From Lethocerus indicus (lineage: Eukaryota > Arthropoda > Insecta > Hemiptera > Belostomatidae): 64,000 nt of DNA. Below, piece after piece: positions 47,295 to 59,112 of the stretch. The notes under the pieces were generated by a model that saw only the letters and a list, made by a program, of their open reading frames with translations, was not told the origin of the DNA and ran no database searches. The stretch is taken from NCBI GenBank assembly GCA_019843655.1, contig JACDQD010000005.1, positions 33,387,817 through 33,451,816 of the forward strand, written 5' to 3'. A program made the translations under genes and the position numbers. Within the stretch, counting starts at the first letter, position 1. Each line of letters opens with the position of its first letter.

Positions 47295-48010
47295 GTACGG
47301 AGGGTGGTCCAAAAAATGTATCCACACTTTAACAGTCAATAACTTGAAAATTAATTGAGACTCAGTTGTCTAATTTTTGGTGAAAGTGTAGCTTAAAGTC
47401 CAACTTAAAGATAGACAGCTATATGGATAGCTGTATGTGTTCGAAATGGTCACAATTATTAATAAAATCCACAGAGAGAGAAACGATGCCGCCCCCCGGA
47501 GTGGTCCAAAAAAATGTATCCACACTTTAACAGTCAATAACTTGCAAACTAATTGATAGAGTTGTCTCTCATTTTTGGTGAAAGTGTAGCTTAAAGTCCA
47601 ACTTAAAGATATATATAGGTGTAGGCGTTCGAAATTGTCCACCATTACTAACATCCACAAACTTTAACTATACCTGAAATTGACCTCGTACAGAAACTAT
47701 ATATAGAGTTGAGTGGTCCAAAAAAATGTATCCACCTTTAACAGTCCATAACTTGGAAACCAATAGACCGAGTTGTATCTCATTTTTGGTGAAAGTGTAG
47801 CTTAAAGTCCAACTTAAAGATATATATAGGTGTAGGTGTTCGAAATTGTCACCGTTATTAAAATACAGCACCAAATACTGACTGCACAACGTGTTCAGTC
47901 GGATATTGGGCTCTCATTTCGCCGTTGCCGTTGACACAAAGTTTTAAAATACCACTTCGAAACTGGACTTCCCGCTTTCATCCAATTCTAAGCATTCTCT
48001 GTACTAAGTT
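47295..48010. mobile_element. Family W half-element: three stacked arms and part of the core
   Basis: Arms start at about 47303, 47500 and 47713, each with GTGGTCCAAAAAAATG (one A short in the first), GTAGCTTAAAGTCCAACTT and AGGTGTAGG. The last runs into core sequence also found at 15740-15880 (AACGTGTTCAGTCGGATAT, CATTTCGCCGTTGCCGTTG). No opposite arms follow, so this is a left half. The first arm end, ACGGAGGGTGGTCC, fits the complement of the right ends at 16250. Confidence 0.78.
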
Positions 48011-48143
48011 TCGATGTCCGTTAGACGCCTCAGTAGTATCGAATCGAGCGATTGAAAATTGGCGAGACTGAGCAATACGAATATGAACAATGGCCCCGTG
48101 TAACGGGTTCAGAAACCCGGTTCCTAAGTAGGTTGAGAGAGGC

Positions 48144-48689
<546 letters not shown>

Positions 48690-49345
48690 GAAGCTCGGGT
48701 CTCTCGCCACCTTCAGTAGCGCTGTGTTGTCGTTAGTCACTGTTGGGGGGCACTTTGGACGCTTCATCGGGTCAAACACCCGCAGTGACGGGTGACGGTG
48801 ACCCAGTGTGCAGTGAGGATGACCCGGCGTGACGGCCGTTCGCCGTCTTCAGTAGTCACTGTTGGGGCACTTTATACGCTTCGATCGGGCCAAACACTCG
48901 CAGTACAAGTGACGGTGACGGTGCAGTGAGGATGACCCGGCGTGACGGCCGTTCGCCGTCTTCAGTAGTCACTGTTGGGGGCACTTTGGACGCTTCATCG
49001 GGCCAAACACCCGCAGTGACGGGTGACGGTGACCCAGTGTGCAGTGAGGATGACCCGGCGTGACGGCCGTTCGCCGTCTTCAGTAGTCACTGTGGGGGGC
49101 ACTTTGGACGCTACATCGGGCCAAACACCGCAGTGACGGGTGACGGTGACAGTGTGCAGTGAGGATGACCCGGCGTGACGGCCGTTCGCCGTCTTCAGTA
49201 GTCACTGTTGGTCCGTCTGTCCTGTTTGTCGTGACCCAAACAAAGGGGGTCGACAGTGCCCCCAACAGAGTGACTGACGACACAGCGCTACTGAAGATCG
49301 GGGGCGAGCAGCCGAAACCGGTCTCTGGCGAAAACGACCCCTTTG
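48690..49345. mobile_element. Family P element with left-arm/centre tandem units
   Basis: The left part has CACCTTCAGTAGCGCTGTG; the right end has CACAGCGCTACTGAAGATCG and CGAAACCGGTCTCTGGCG. Between them GCAGTGAGGATGACCCGGCG, GACGGCCGTTCGCCGTCTTC and AGTAGTCACTGTTGG repeat four times, with anchors at 48821, 48934, 49052 and 49167 (113-118 bp). These units are left-arm plus centre, in the opposite sense to the arrays at 1310 and 33935. Confidence 0.8.
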
Positions 49346-49967
49346 ATTATTGCAGTTAGTCAGGGAAAATGCTGTTTATTTTTCCCCCCGTTCTCAGGTA
49401 AGAGAACAAAATTTCTCTTACCTGGATAAAAACCGACACAGGTCGACAACAGGAGCAAGTTCGACTTTTCCTCAAGAGAAAGTTTTCCAATAGACTTTCG
49501 CCTTCACTTAAAGTTGTTGTGGAATTCGGCCCGAAAGCGACGAAAGAAAATATTTTCAGTCAGCGCACTGAGACTTTGCCCTCTCGTCGGGCCCTTTAAA
49601 AGGTTTTTCGTTTTGAAATACAAAAAAGAAAAAATAAATAAAAATGATCAATAACGCAGCCGAGACCTCCGAAAATACTTTCTCTTCGTATCATTTTGTT
49701 GTTATCGGTTCGGAAATATACCGTGAATTGGTCGTGGACGATGTACGAAATGCTACTAGTAACAACTGTTACTAACTTCTGAGATATTCCACGTGTCGTC
49801 CGGTTGACTAACTTCTGAGATACTCCACGTGTACGTCCGGTTTCCGACCGTTTCGGAACCGGTTACCGAGACCGTCATCAGGGCAATAAATCGATTTAAT
49901 GTCACGATCAATGGGAGTTGAACGAAGGGCGCGCGAAGAATATGAGTCGGTGTCGTCGATTCAATGT
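49346..49967. other. Single-copy stretch with a 36 bp doublet
   Basis: ACTAACTTCTGAGATAYTCC followed by ACGTGT occurs at 49771 and 49807, giving two CACGTG cores. No gene seen. Confidence 0.55.
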
Positions 49968-51004
49968 GTTACTGCGACTGTTACTGACACTGTTACTGAC
50001 ACTGTTACTGACACTGTTACTGACACTGTTACTGCGACTGTTACTGACAATGTTACTGACACTGTTACTGACACTGTTACTGACACTGTTACTGACACTG
50101 TTACTGACACTGTTACTGACACTGTTACTGACTGTTACTGACACTGTTACTGACACTGTTACTGACACTGTTACTGACTGTTACTGACACTGTTACTGCG
50201 ACTGTTACTGACACTGTTACTGACACTGTTACTGACACTGTTACTGCGACTGTTACTGACTGTTACTGACACTGTTACTGCGACTGTTACTGACACTGTT
50301 ACTGCGACACTGTTACTGACACTGTTACTGCGACTGTTACTGACACTGTTACTGTTACTGTTACTGCGACTGTTACTGACTGCGACTGTTACTGACTGTT
50401 ACTGTTACTGACACTGTTACTGCGACTGTTACTGACACTGTTACTGTTACTGTTACTGCGACTGTTACTGACTGCGACTGTTACTGACTGTTACTGACTG
50501 ACCGTTACTGCGACTGTTACTGACACTGTTACTGCGACTGTTACTGAAGTTACTGCGACTGCTACTGACACTGTTACGACACTGTTACTGAGCACTGTTA
50601 CTACTGACACTGTTACTGCGACTGACTGACACTGTTACTGACTGTACTGACACTGTTACTGACACTGTGTTACTGTACTGACACTGTTACTGACACTGTT
50701 ACTGCGACTGACTGTTACTGTTACTGACTGTTACTGACATTACTGTTACTGACACTGTTACTGACACTGTTACTGCGACTGTTACTGACACTGTTACTGA
50801 CACTGTTACTGACTGTTACTGACACTGTTACTGCGACTGTTACTGACACTGTTACTGACACTGTTACTGACTGTTACTGACATTATTACTGTTACTGACA
50901 CTGTTACTGCGACTGTTACTGACACTGTTACTGACACTGTTACCGACACTGTTACTGACACTGTTACTGACACTGTTACTGACACTGTTACTGACACTGT
51001 TACT
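49968..51004 (+). repeat. 12 bp minisatellite (ACTGTTACTGAC), 1 kb
   Basis: Units alternate ACTGTTACTGAC and ACTGTTACTGCG with 6 and 10 bp variants. A block of about 90 bp with the same unusual unit order starts near 50342 and again near 50434, showing segmental duplication inside the array. Thr/Val/Leu-rich frames are readings of it. Confidence 0.95.
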
Positions 51005-51625
51005 GCCGCTCTCGGGTCACTGGGTCAATGACACCTACTCCACGCCCCAATACGCCTCTTCTCTAGTAGAGTTAGTCTAACAGTTAGTCTAACAAGAATA
51101 AATTAAAATCAAGTGTGTTTCTCAACTTTGATACGCCCATAAAATTGTTACAGTTCACGTTAACGTTTAGTCGTAACGGAGAGCCCAGCAACTGGCCCTT
51201 AAAAACTGGTCCTTAGCCTACAGTCAATTTATTTCTCGTCAAATGTACACAGGGTATCGTACATATAATATTACATACATATATGTATGTATATATACAT
51301 AAATATATTCTAATATATGTAAACGTTACAGTTAGAGGGCGCTGCCCTATCTGGCGGCCGTTCGGTCAAACGGGCCCTTTCCCTTCGCCAGTTTCGGAAC
51401 TGAAAACTCAAAATGAAACTAAAAATTCGAATATACAGCGGGGTGGTGGCATCTCTCGATATTAACTATATTTTTTTTAATTTTAAGCCTAAATTATATT
51501 CAGAGCCCGGCTCAACTTTGGGCCACTTTTCCTTACTGATTAAGGAGCTTTTTCCTTCTCGATTTTCGGGGAAGGATAATTCCCGTTAAGGACACTCTCC
51601 GGACAGGTTGAACGACCCGTTTTCG

Positions 51626-51628
<3 letters not shown>
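51005..51628. other. Single-copy stretch, no gene seen
   Basis: A TACATA/TATGTA-rich stretch lies at 51255-51310. No coding signal. Confidence 0.5.

Positions 51629-51683
<55 letters not shown>
51629..51683. repeat. (AT)n microsatellite
   Basis: Pure AT tract. Confidence 0.95.
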
Positions 51684-51684
<1 letters not shown>

Positions 51685-52205
51685 GCCCTACAATTACTGT
51701 CTCTAACTGTACTAGTGCATTAACCGTACACGGACACGATAAGGGCCACTTTCGGCAGCAAGTTCCTCAAGTCTCTTATTATAAGGACGAAGGAAAATAT
51801 TTGGTTTCTTTTTGGGGAGGGGGGGGGCCACAGTTCCCATTTTCGGAGATACCGGATTTCGGTAGTTCGGAGTACCCCGAAAACCCTTCCGCAAACCCTT
51901 CCCCTTAGATTCGTCACTCGGCTAGACCGGTTTCGGCCGCAAACTCGCGCCTGTTGTTACTGCAGGCCGTCAGGGCCACCAAACCGGTCTAAACCGGTCT
52001 AATCTATAGATTAGACTGTTACCTGGAAACGTTCCATTACTCACCTGTTTAGCCGGCAACCTATTTCTTATTTAGGGAACTATCTCTTATTTACTGTCGA
52101 ACGGGCGACATTGATGTTTGACGATTGGCTTTATTAACAGGTGGAGAGAATAACGGGTGACAATTATTACCCCACGCTTCAAACAATAATTTTAGCTTTT
52201 TTAAA
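51684..52205. other. Single-copy stretch with a family P arm remnant
   Basis: GCTAGACCGGTTTCGGCCGC at about 51921 and ACCAAACCGGTCTAAACCGG near 51977 look like eroded family P arm ends. ATCTATAGAT near 52002 is a small palindrome. No gene seen. Confidence 0.45.
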
Positions 52206-52790
52206 AAAATCCAAAACGACGTAGATTTTTTGCCTGCGTTTTTGCCAAAAATGAGATTATTAGGCACAAAATCGGCCCAAAAATGCGATTTTTAAGCCCA
52301 AGAATGACGTTTATAGGCTCAAAATCGACCTAAAATGCGGTTTTAGGCCCAAAATGAGGTTTTAGGCGCAAAATCGGCCCAAAATGAGGTTTTAGGCCCA
52401 AAATCGCCCAAAATGACGACCTAAAAATGCGATTTTAGGCCAAAAATGAGGTTTTTAGGCACAAAATCGACCCAAAATGCGATTTTTAGGCCCAAAATGA
52501 CGTTTTTAGGCGCGACCCAAAAATGCGATTTTTAGGCCCAAAATGAAGGTTTTTAGGCACAAAATCGACCAAAAATGCGATTTTTAGGCCCAAAAAATGG
52601 GTTTTAGGCACAAAATCGACCCAAAATGCGATTTTTAGGCCCAAAAATGAGGTTTTAGGCACAAAATCGAAAATCGACCCAAAATGCTGCTATTTTAGGC
52701 CCAAAAATGAGGCCAAAATCAAAATGAGGTTTTAGGCCCAAAATCACAAAATGAGGTTTTTAGTCGAACCAAAAATGCGATCACTGTTGT
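52206..52790 (-). repeat. 51-52 bp satellite variant array
   Basis: Units read AAAATGCGATTTTTAGGCCC, AAAAATGAGGTTTTTAGGCA, CAAAATCGACCC. Related to the reverse form of the 48 bp satellite but with GAGGTTTT and AAAATCG in place of GGCATTTT and AAAATTGG. Confidence 0.88.
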
Positions 52791-53060
52791 GTCATGTGTG
52801 TCACTGTGTTCAAAATGACCCAAAATGAGGTTTTTAGTCACCACTGTCAACTGTGTCACTGTCGTCAATTGTGTCAAATGATGTTTTTAGGCACAAAATC
52901 GACCCAAAATGAGGTTTTAGTCACAAAATCGAACAAAAATGATCACTGTCGCTGTGTCACTGTCACTGTGTCACTGGCACTGCCAAAATGTTCACTGTGT
53001 CACTGTCACTGTGTCACTGTCACCGTATCACTCACTATCACTGTGTCACAAAATCACATG
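52791..53060. repeat. Hybrid zone: satellite mixed with CACTGT repeat
   Basis: Satellite pieces (CAAAATGAGGTTTTTAGTCA, GGCACAAAATCGACC) alternate with TCACTGTGTCACTG pieces several times, as if two repeats were recombining or one had invaded the other. Confidence 0.75.
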
Positions 53061-53694
53061 CGATCACTGTCACTGTCACTGTCACTGTCACTGTCACTGT
53101 CACGTGTCACTGTCACTATCATCACTGTGTCACCACTGTCACTATCACTGTGTCACTATCGTGTCATCAACTGTCACTGTCACCATCACCGTGTCACCGT
53201 CACTCACCTGTGTCACTATCACTGTGTCACCGTCACTCATCACCTGTCACTGTCACTATCACTGTCACCACCACTCACTGTGTCACTGTCACTGTGTCAC
53301 TCACTGTGTCACCGTCACTATCACTGTCACTATCACTGTCACTATCACTGTCACCATCACTGTCACCACTGTCACTCACTGTCACCGTCACCATCACTGT
53401 CACCGTATCACTGTCACTATCACTATCACTGTCACTATCACTGTCACTATCACTGTCACTGTCACTGTCACTATCACTGTCACTATCACTGTCACTATCA
53501 CTATCACTGTCACTATCACTGTCACTATCACTGTCACTGTCACTGTCACTATCACTGTCACTGTCACTGTCACTATCACTGTCACTATCACTGTCACTAT
53601 CACTGTCACTATCACTGTCACTATCACTGTCACTGTCACTGTCACTGTCACTATCACTGTGTCACTGTCACTGTCACTGTCTCACTTCTACCGG
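53061..53694 (+). repeat. (CACTGT/CACTAT) 6-12 bp minisatellite
   Basis: CACTGTCACTAT and CACTGTCACTGT units, irregular on the left (with ACCGTC, CATCACC variants) and regular from about 53400. The period is a multiple of three, so all three forward frames stay open; frames up to 400 codons here are not genes. Confidence 0.95.
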
Positions 53695-53835
53695 CCAGAA
53701 AACAGGTATATCTCCGCACCAATCGATATCTTAACGATCTGTCGAGACAAGTTCATATATAAATTGCAGATAATCGGTCTTAGGCCGGCTATTAATTGGC
53801 TCCTGATTGATTGGATCCTGTCGTATACATACAAT

Positions 53836-54147
53836 ATGTACCGTACAATTGTCTGGCGATTATTGATAGTGATATTGATTACCGATATCCTAACGATATT
53901 GGCGATGATCTTGCCGCTGTTGAGTAGAGCGACGGATTATAGAGCCAAGGTCTCTTGTTGCATCTGCAAATTTCAAGGTCCCACCAAGCACTATTATTAC
54001 GTCGAGCTGACTGAGATGTATAAATTCTTCGGGACAATCTCCTATAAATGTATCAGATCCACTTGTTGTAAAAGCGGGTATATTCTCGGTCAGCGGAATA
54101 CCCATTCGTTGTCACTGATAAATGACATTTTCGAATGCGGTTTATAG
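53836..54147 (+). other. Unassigned 103-codon frame: membrane anchor plus Cys pairs
   Basis: The frame is open from the minisatellite through 150 non-repetitive codons (about 53695-54147). The first ATG in the unique part is at 53836. The product would have a hydrophobic segment at residues 9-29 (RLLIVILITDILTILAM) followed by a Cys-rich part: C41, C42, C44 and C72, C77, C78. The tyrosine-rich HYYYVELTEMYKFFG lies between them. This would fit a small single-pass or secreted protein with disulfides or a metal site, but I recognise no family. The last codons and stop fall in satellite-like sequence (TTCGAATGCGGTTTATAG). It could equally be an exon fragment, a decayed insertion or chance. CTACCGGCCAG at 53691-53701 looks acceptor-like. 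This is the best protein candidate in the window, but unproven. Confidence 0.25.
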
Positions 54148-54962
54148 GCCCGAAAATGCGATTTTTAGGCCCAAAAATGAGGTTTGTAGGCTCAAAATCG
54201 GCCCAAAAATGCGATTTTTAGGCCCAAGAATGACGTTTTTAGGCTCAAAATCGGCCCAAAATGCGATTTTTAGGCCCAAGAATGACGTTTTTAGGCTCAA
54301 AATCGACCCAAAATGCGATTTTTAGGCCCAAAAATGAGGTTTTTAGGCGCAAAATCGGCCCAAAATGCGATTTTTAGGCCCAAGAATGACGTTTTTAGGC
54401 TCAAAATCGACCCAAAATGCGATTTTTAGGCCGAAAAAATGAGTTTTTAGGCTCAAAATCGGCCCAAAATGCGATTTTAGGCCGAAAAATGAGGTTTTGG
54501 CGCAAAATCGGCCCATAAATGCGATTTCTAGGCCCAAGAATGACGTTTTTAGGCTCAAAATCGACCCAAAACGCGATTTTTAGGCCGAAAAATGAGGTTT
54601 TTGGCGCAAAATCGGCCCAAAAATGCGATTTTTAGGCCCGAAAGAATGAGGTTTTAGCTCAAAATCGACCCAAAATGCGATTTTAGGCCGAAAAATGAGG
54701 TTTTTAGGCCAAAATCGGCAAAATGCCAAAACGATTTTAGGCCCAAGAATGATTTTTAGGCTCAAAATCTAGAATGCGATTTTTAGGCCGAAAAATGAGG
54801 TTTTTAGGCGCAAAATCGGCCCAAAATGCGATTTTTAGGTCCAAAAATGCGGGCCGAAAATGAGGTTTTAGAGCTCAAAATCGGCCCAAAAGTGATTTTA
54901 GGCCGAAAATGAGGTTTTTAGGCTAAAAATGAGGTTTTAGGCCCAAAATGCGATTTTTAGGC
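54125..54962 (-). repeat. 52 bp satellite variant array
   Basis: Units AAAATGCGATTTTTAGGCCC, AAGAATGACGTTTTTAGGCT, CAAAATCGACCC alternate with units having AAAAATGAGG. Anchor spacing is 52 bp (54225, 54277). Same variant class as 52206 but with the extra AAGAATGACG form. Confidence 0.92.
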
Positions 54963-55974
54963 AATATTCAATTATTATAAAGCCTTTTTTGTTTCAACTT
55001 TTATTAGCCAGTATAAAATAATTAGCGTAGCGACCAGCGGATGGGAAAATATTTTTTTTTTTTTTTTAATCGTTAGCTACGAAGAAAAATGAAAATGTAT
55101 TAATTTTTTTCCCCGCGCGATAAATGAGATACAGTCTATAGCCGTAAAATACCTCGGCGTTGGGGCCCAATCGAGATACAAGATGCAGATGAATTAAAGG
55201 ATGAAATTGGGAAATTTAAATATTGAAATCGGTGAAAATTTGAAAATACCGGTCGGAAAAACCAAAAAACCCGTTCAGAAAAGTGTTCGGAGTAAGTTCG
55301 CCTTATGCGAACTTACTTATTTCCAGCATAAATTAAATTCCCGTCCATATCGTTCGAATGAATAGGAAAAAAGGAAAAAAAGGAAGGGAAAAAGGGAAAA
55401 AAAGGAGAAAAAATAAAAGGGGGAAAACTGTCAATTCCACGTTTCGCCGTCCTCAGTTGCGCAATCGCCCTCGGCTATTTTCACCCTCACGTGTTATCAG
55501 TTTTCCTCCAGAAGGAAAATTGCTCAACAGCGCACTTTCTGTCTTTCGATTGAAAGTAATTTATTTTAGAATTTATCTTTTACGATTCTTCGAAAATGAC
55601 CCTTGTTCCTGGTTTCGAAACACGTATCGAATTTCGAAATATGAACAGCTGAATCGAGACAGAATTTCGGCCGCATAATGATACGTTTCGATGCACAATT
55701 TCGTTGGCCCTAATTATGCACTTTATGCACTTTAAAGACGGGCCATTCATCAATTGGAACTTAAGTCCTAGGGTTTCAATTTTAATTTTTTCCCCAATTA
55801 TCGTATCAAGATTTTAACGCCTCCGTCGCAACAATTAAGAAGTGTATAATAAATGTATTAAGGATTACGACTCGGAAGTAATAAAAGACATTTTGAGTTT
55901 GGAATTCAGTTTTTCATATTCCCAATCTCGCGAGGAACTCCTGAAGACCGGAATACGTCTTATCTTCCGACGGG
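54963..55974. other. Single-copy stretch, no gene recognised
   Basis: An A/G-rich run at 55360-55425 gives a Lys-rich frame of doubtful meaning. GAGGAACTCCTGAAGACCGG at about 55930 belongs to the short dispersed repeat also at 47219. AAGTTCGCCTTATGCGAACTT near 55293 is a 9 bp stem with a 3-base loop. Confidence 0.45.
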
Positions 55975-56085
55975 ACTTTGCCAGACCGGTTTTCGGTAAC
56001 TGCACTTTCGAGACCTTTTTTTTTTTTCCAGTGACTTCTCGCCACCGCTACTGAAGATGGCGAGCGGCCACCACACCGAAACGGG
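55975..56085. mobile_element. Family P deletion derivative
   Basis: Left end GCCAGACCGGTTTTCGG and right half CCGCTACTGAAGATGGCGAG remain; the left CTTCAG hinge and the centre are missing. Confidence 0.6.
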
Positions 56086-56165
56086 CAGGAAGAGAGACAA
56101 ATAGAGCAGAAAGGAATAATTGAAGAGAGTTTATAATATTTATTTATTACAAACCCTGTGAATCT

Positions 56166-56340
56166 TTCCATCACTCTCTTTCTCCCACACTCTCTCTCTC
56201 TCTCTCACCTCTCTCTCTCCTCTCTCTCTCCTCCATCACCTCTCTCTCTCTCTCCGATCTCTCTCTCTCTCTCTCTCCTCATCTCTCTCTCTCTCCCATC
56301 TCTCTCTCCCATCTCTCTCTCTCTCTCTGCTCTCCCAGAG
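56166..56340. repeat. Interrupted (TC)n tract
   Basis: CTCTCTCT blocks broken by CCATC, CACC and GATC. Ser/Leu frames are artefacts. Confidence 0.92.
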
Positions 56341-56552
56341 ACAGACTATAGTACAAAAGTATGAAGGAAACATTTGGGAATACTTCCACCCCCACCCCAT
56401 TGACACCCCATCCCCGCCCCCGAAGGAGAGAAACGATATTTTTCCAGGGATTTTTTTTTAAGAAAAGGTCCCATCGTAAAAGTTTTATTGAAAGGCGAGT
56501 TCTGGACATTCCTATATATATAGAGTGAGATCGGCAAAAAAGGTTGTATGTA

Positions 56553-56556
<4 letters not shown>

Positions 56557-56631
<75 letters not shown>
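56557..56631. repeat. (AT)n microsatellite
   Basis: Pure AT tract of about 75 bases. Confidence 0.95.
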
Positions 56632-56635
<4 letters not shown>

Positions 56636-56969
56636 TTATTACATTTCGCGGGCTCTTTTTCGTTTCTTTTATATCTCAGTTTTTCTTCAAATTTACCTGT
56701 ACAGCAGTAGGACATTTTCGGCCCTTCCTTCCAGAGTTCTCTGCGGGGCACTTAATGGGACGACCCATTTTGGGGAGATATTAACCGGGAAATAATCAAT
56801 TTTTATCTGGCTTTGCAAATGGGTGGCGAACAGAAGAAAAAAATAAAGGGTAAGAAGGACAAAGAAAAGTCCCTTTAAAACGTTTCTCCGCCGGTAATAA
56901 AATGCGTTTGACAACTCCGCCGGTATAAACGAGCTGTGACAACTCCCATTTCAAACTACCAGAATCTCC
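56632..56969. other. Single-copy spacer, no gene seen
   Basis: A 73-codon minus-strand frame with a hydrophobic stretch is present, but its right part overlaps other frames and nothing supports it. Confidence 0.45.
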
Positions 56970-57600
56970 AGCCGTTTTAGGGCCCAAAAGGCGTTTTAGG
57001 CCCACGATCGGCCCAAAAGGCGGTATTTAGGCCCAAATCGTCCCCAAAAGGCAGGGTTTTAGGCCCAAAATCGTCCCAAAAGGCGGTAGTTTAGGCCCAA
57101 ATCGTCAAAAGGCGGTTTTAGGCCAAAATCGGCCCAAAAGGCGGTTTTAGGCCCAAAATCGGCCCAAAAGGCGGTTTTAGGCCCAAAATAACCAAAATAG
57201 GTTTTAGGCCCCAAAATAGGCCCAAAATGGAGGTTTTAGGCCCAAATCGGCCAAAAAGGCGGTTTTAGGCCAAAATCGTACCCAAAAGGCGGTTTTAGGG
57301 CCCAAAATCGGTCCCTAAAAGGCGGTTTTAGGCCAAAAGGCGGTTTTAGGCCCAAAATCGGCGGCGGTTTTAGGCCCAAAATCGGCCCAAAGCCAAAAAG
57401 GCGGTTTTAGGCCAAAATCGTCCAAAAGGCGGTTTTTAGGCCCAAATCGTCCCAAAAAGGCGGTTTTAGGCCCAAATCGTCCCAAAAGGCGGTTTTAGGC
57501 CCAAAATCGGTCCCAAAAAGTGCGGTTTTAGGCCCACGTCCCAAAGGCGGGCCCAAAAGGCGGTATTTAGGCCCAAATCGGCCAAAAAGCGGTTTTCAGG
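56970..57600 (-). repeat. 30 bp satellite related to the 48-52 bp family
   Basis: Units AAAAGGCGGTTTTAGGCCCA, AAATCGGCCC with 30 bp spacing (57131, 57161). It shares TTTTAGGCCCAAAATCG with the arrays at 52206 and 54125 and looks like a half-unit that became the repeating unit. Confidence 0.9.
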
Positions 57601-57639
57601 ACAACTTTGCCCGAATATGGGCGAAATCGGGCGACTTTA

Positions 57640-57700
57640 TTGGAAATTTCAAAATTTTCGTTTTTCCAACTCACCTTTTTCAGGGGCAAGTGTAACCCGG
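57640..57700 (-). repeat. Diverged single monomer of the 104 bp satellite
   Basis: ATTTCAAAATTTTCG, TTTTTC and CAGGGGCAAGTGTAAC are the reverse complement of consecutive parts of the 104 bp monomer. It directly follows the 30 bp array, 32 kb from the main array. Confidence 0.65.
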
Positions 57701-58089
57701 TCTGAAACCAAATTTCGGACCAAATAAGAGCGAGATTATTTCACGTGTCAAATGTCAAAATACGATAAAATCGAACGACGCGATAACGAGCACCGGACAC
57801 TACTAATCGGACGGGGATTTTTTCCCCCTTCAGTTCGGAAAAACTCGGCAGAAAACTCTCCTGACTCTGGAGTCTTTTTCCGAACATATATACTGGAGAT
57901 AGGGGCCGGAGTGGAATAAAAGTAGGATTACAAAAGAAACTTATATATATCTCAACAACTCTTTAAATCACAGCCGACAGTTGGATTGATAGACTTTTCC
58001 CCTTTTTTTGGTGAAAAAACGGGAAAAGTTCACCCCCCCCCTCCGTCCCTCCTCCCACCCCTAAGCCCAGGGATCGCCTTCCGGACTTT
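57701..58089. other. Single-copy stretch, no gene seen
   Basis: C-rich run near 58032-58060. No coding signal. Confidence 0.5.
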
Positions 58090-58113
58090 TATATATATAT
58101 ATATATATATATA

Positions 58114-58421
58114 GGGTGCCCCAAAATTAAAGCAAGATTTGTAATTTTTGCCACAATTCTTCCAGTAAAGTCGGAGAATATTTCGAAATTTTTTCGTCTC
58201 AATTGTGAGTTTTTTTTCCTTGTGAACACCGTCAAGTGGACGAGGATTTTCGAAAAAAAATAATATTAATTTTTACGACATTTTCACCTCGATGGTGAGT
58301 TAGTTGACTCAAAACCGAAAATTATCGTCTGTCAAATATGGGTTTTTTTTTATTTAAAAAAAATAATAATATGTCGCCCTGCACTTAACTGCAAGAATGG
58401 GTTAATTTTTGGACGCCCATC
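58114..58421. mobile_element. Possible mariner-like MITE inserted in a TA tract
   Basis: The left end GGTGCCCCAAAATTAAAGC and the complement of the right end GGGCGTCCAAAAATTAACCC are imperfect inverted repeats. Both abut TA dinucleotides (58090-58113 and 58422-58442), as expected for TA-targeting Tc1/mariner elements. The interior of about 270 bp is non-coding. Arm similarity is modest, so this is a tentative call. Confidence 0.4.
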
Positions 58422-58442
58422 ATATATATATATATATATATA

Positions 58443-59110
58443 TTGGAGGTATAAGTACCAAATTGTCCAGAAATTCGTGTACTCAAATTCTGTACCCTTT
58501 TGGACATTCCAAAAATCCAGAATTCTGTTAATTCAAGTGCGTTGCAAAGTGCCCCTGAATTGTGGGGTAAATTCGTGGACGGATAAAGTCTGTATTTTAG
58601 TGTTGATTGAAATAATAAAAAAAAAAAAAAAATTAGGCCGGAACAGTTAGTACTCCGCCTAACATAAATGTATATACTACAGCTATGTATAGTATGTATG
58701 TTATTTCGGCCGTAGTAGCTAGAGAGGAGTAGCTTTAAAGAGCTGCGTCGTTGGTACAGTCGAGTCCTTTCGTGATTGGGGTTGGGGGCCAATAGTCGGC
58801 CGGCAATGAGTGTACACCGGCCCCGGTGTACCGCTCGGTACCAGGTACACCAAGGACCTAATACCCCCACCACGGCCAGACGCCGCCGGGGCCTCAAAAA
58901 AATAATAAAAAAAAATAAAATAACGTCTAAGACGTCGTCCAGACCCCCTTCCCTACACTTCTCTATACAACTGTAGGGCCAACGCACGTGCAATTAAGCC
59001 GACGTATTTACACGTTTTTCCGTTTTTTTTTTTCATTTAAATATAAACCCGAAATTTAATTCCATGTATCGAATGAGAATCGGACGAAACTGTTAAAATC
59101 GTCGGTTCAA
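58443..59110. other. Single-copy stretch, no gene recognised
   Basis: A minus-strand frame that crosses the TA tract and poly-T runs covers this part. It has no domain and starts away from an ATG context I can support. Confidence 0.45.
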
Positions 59111-59112
59111 AG

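Noticed and set aside
52794..54147. Open frames of 250-400 codons
   Set aside because: Most of their length is CACTGT minisatellite, whose period keeps all forward frames open. Only the unique last 150 codons are kept as a weak candidate.
58385..58993. 202-codon minus-strand frame
   Set aside because: Crosses a TA microsatellite, a poly-T run and a possible MITE end; no domain.
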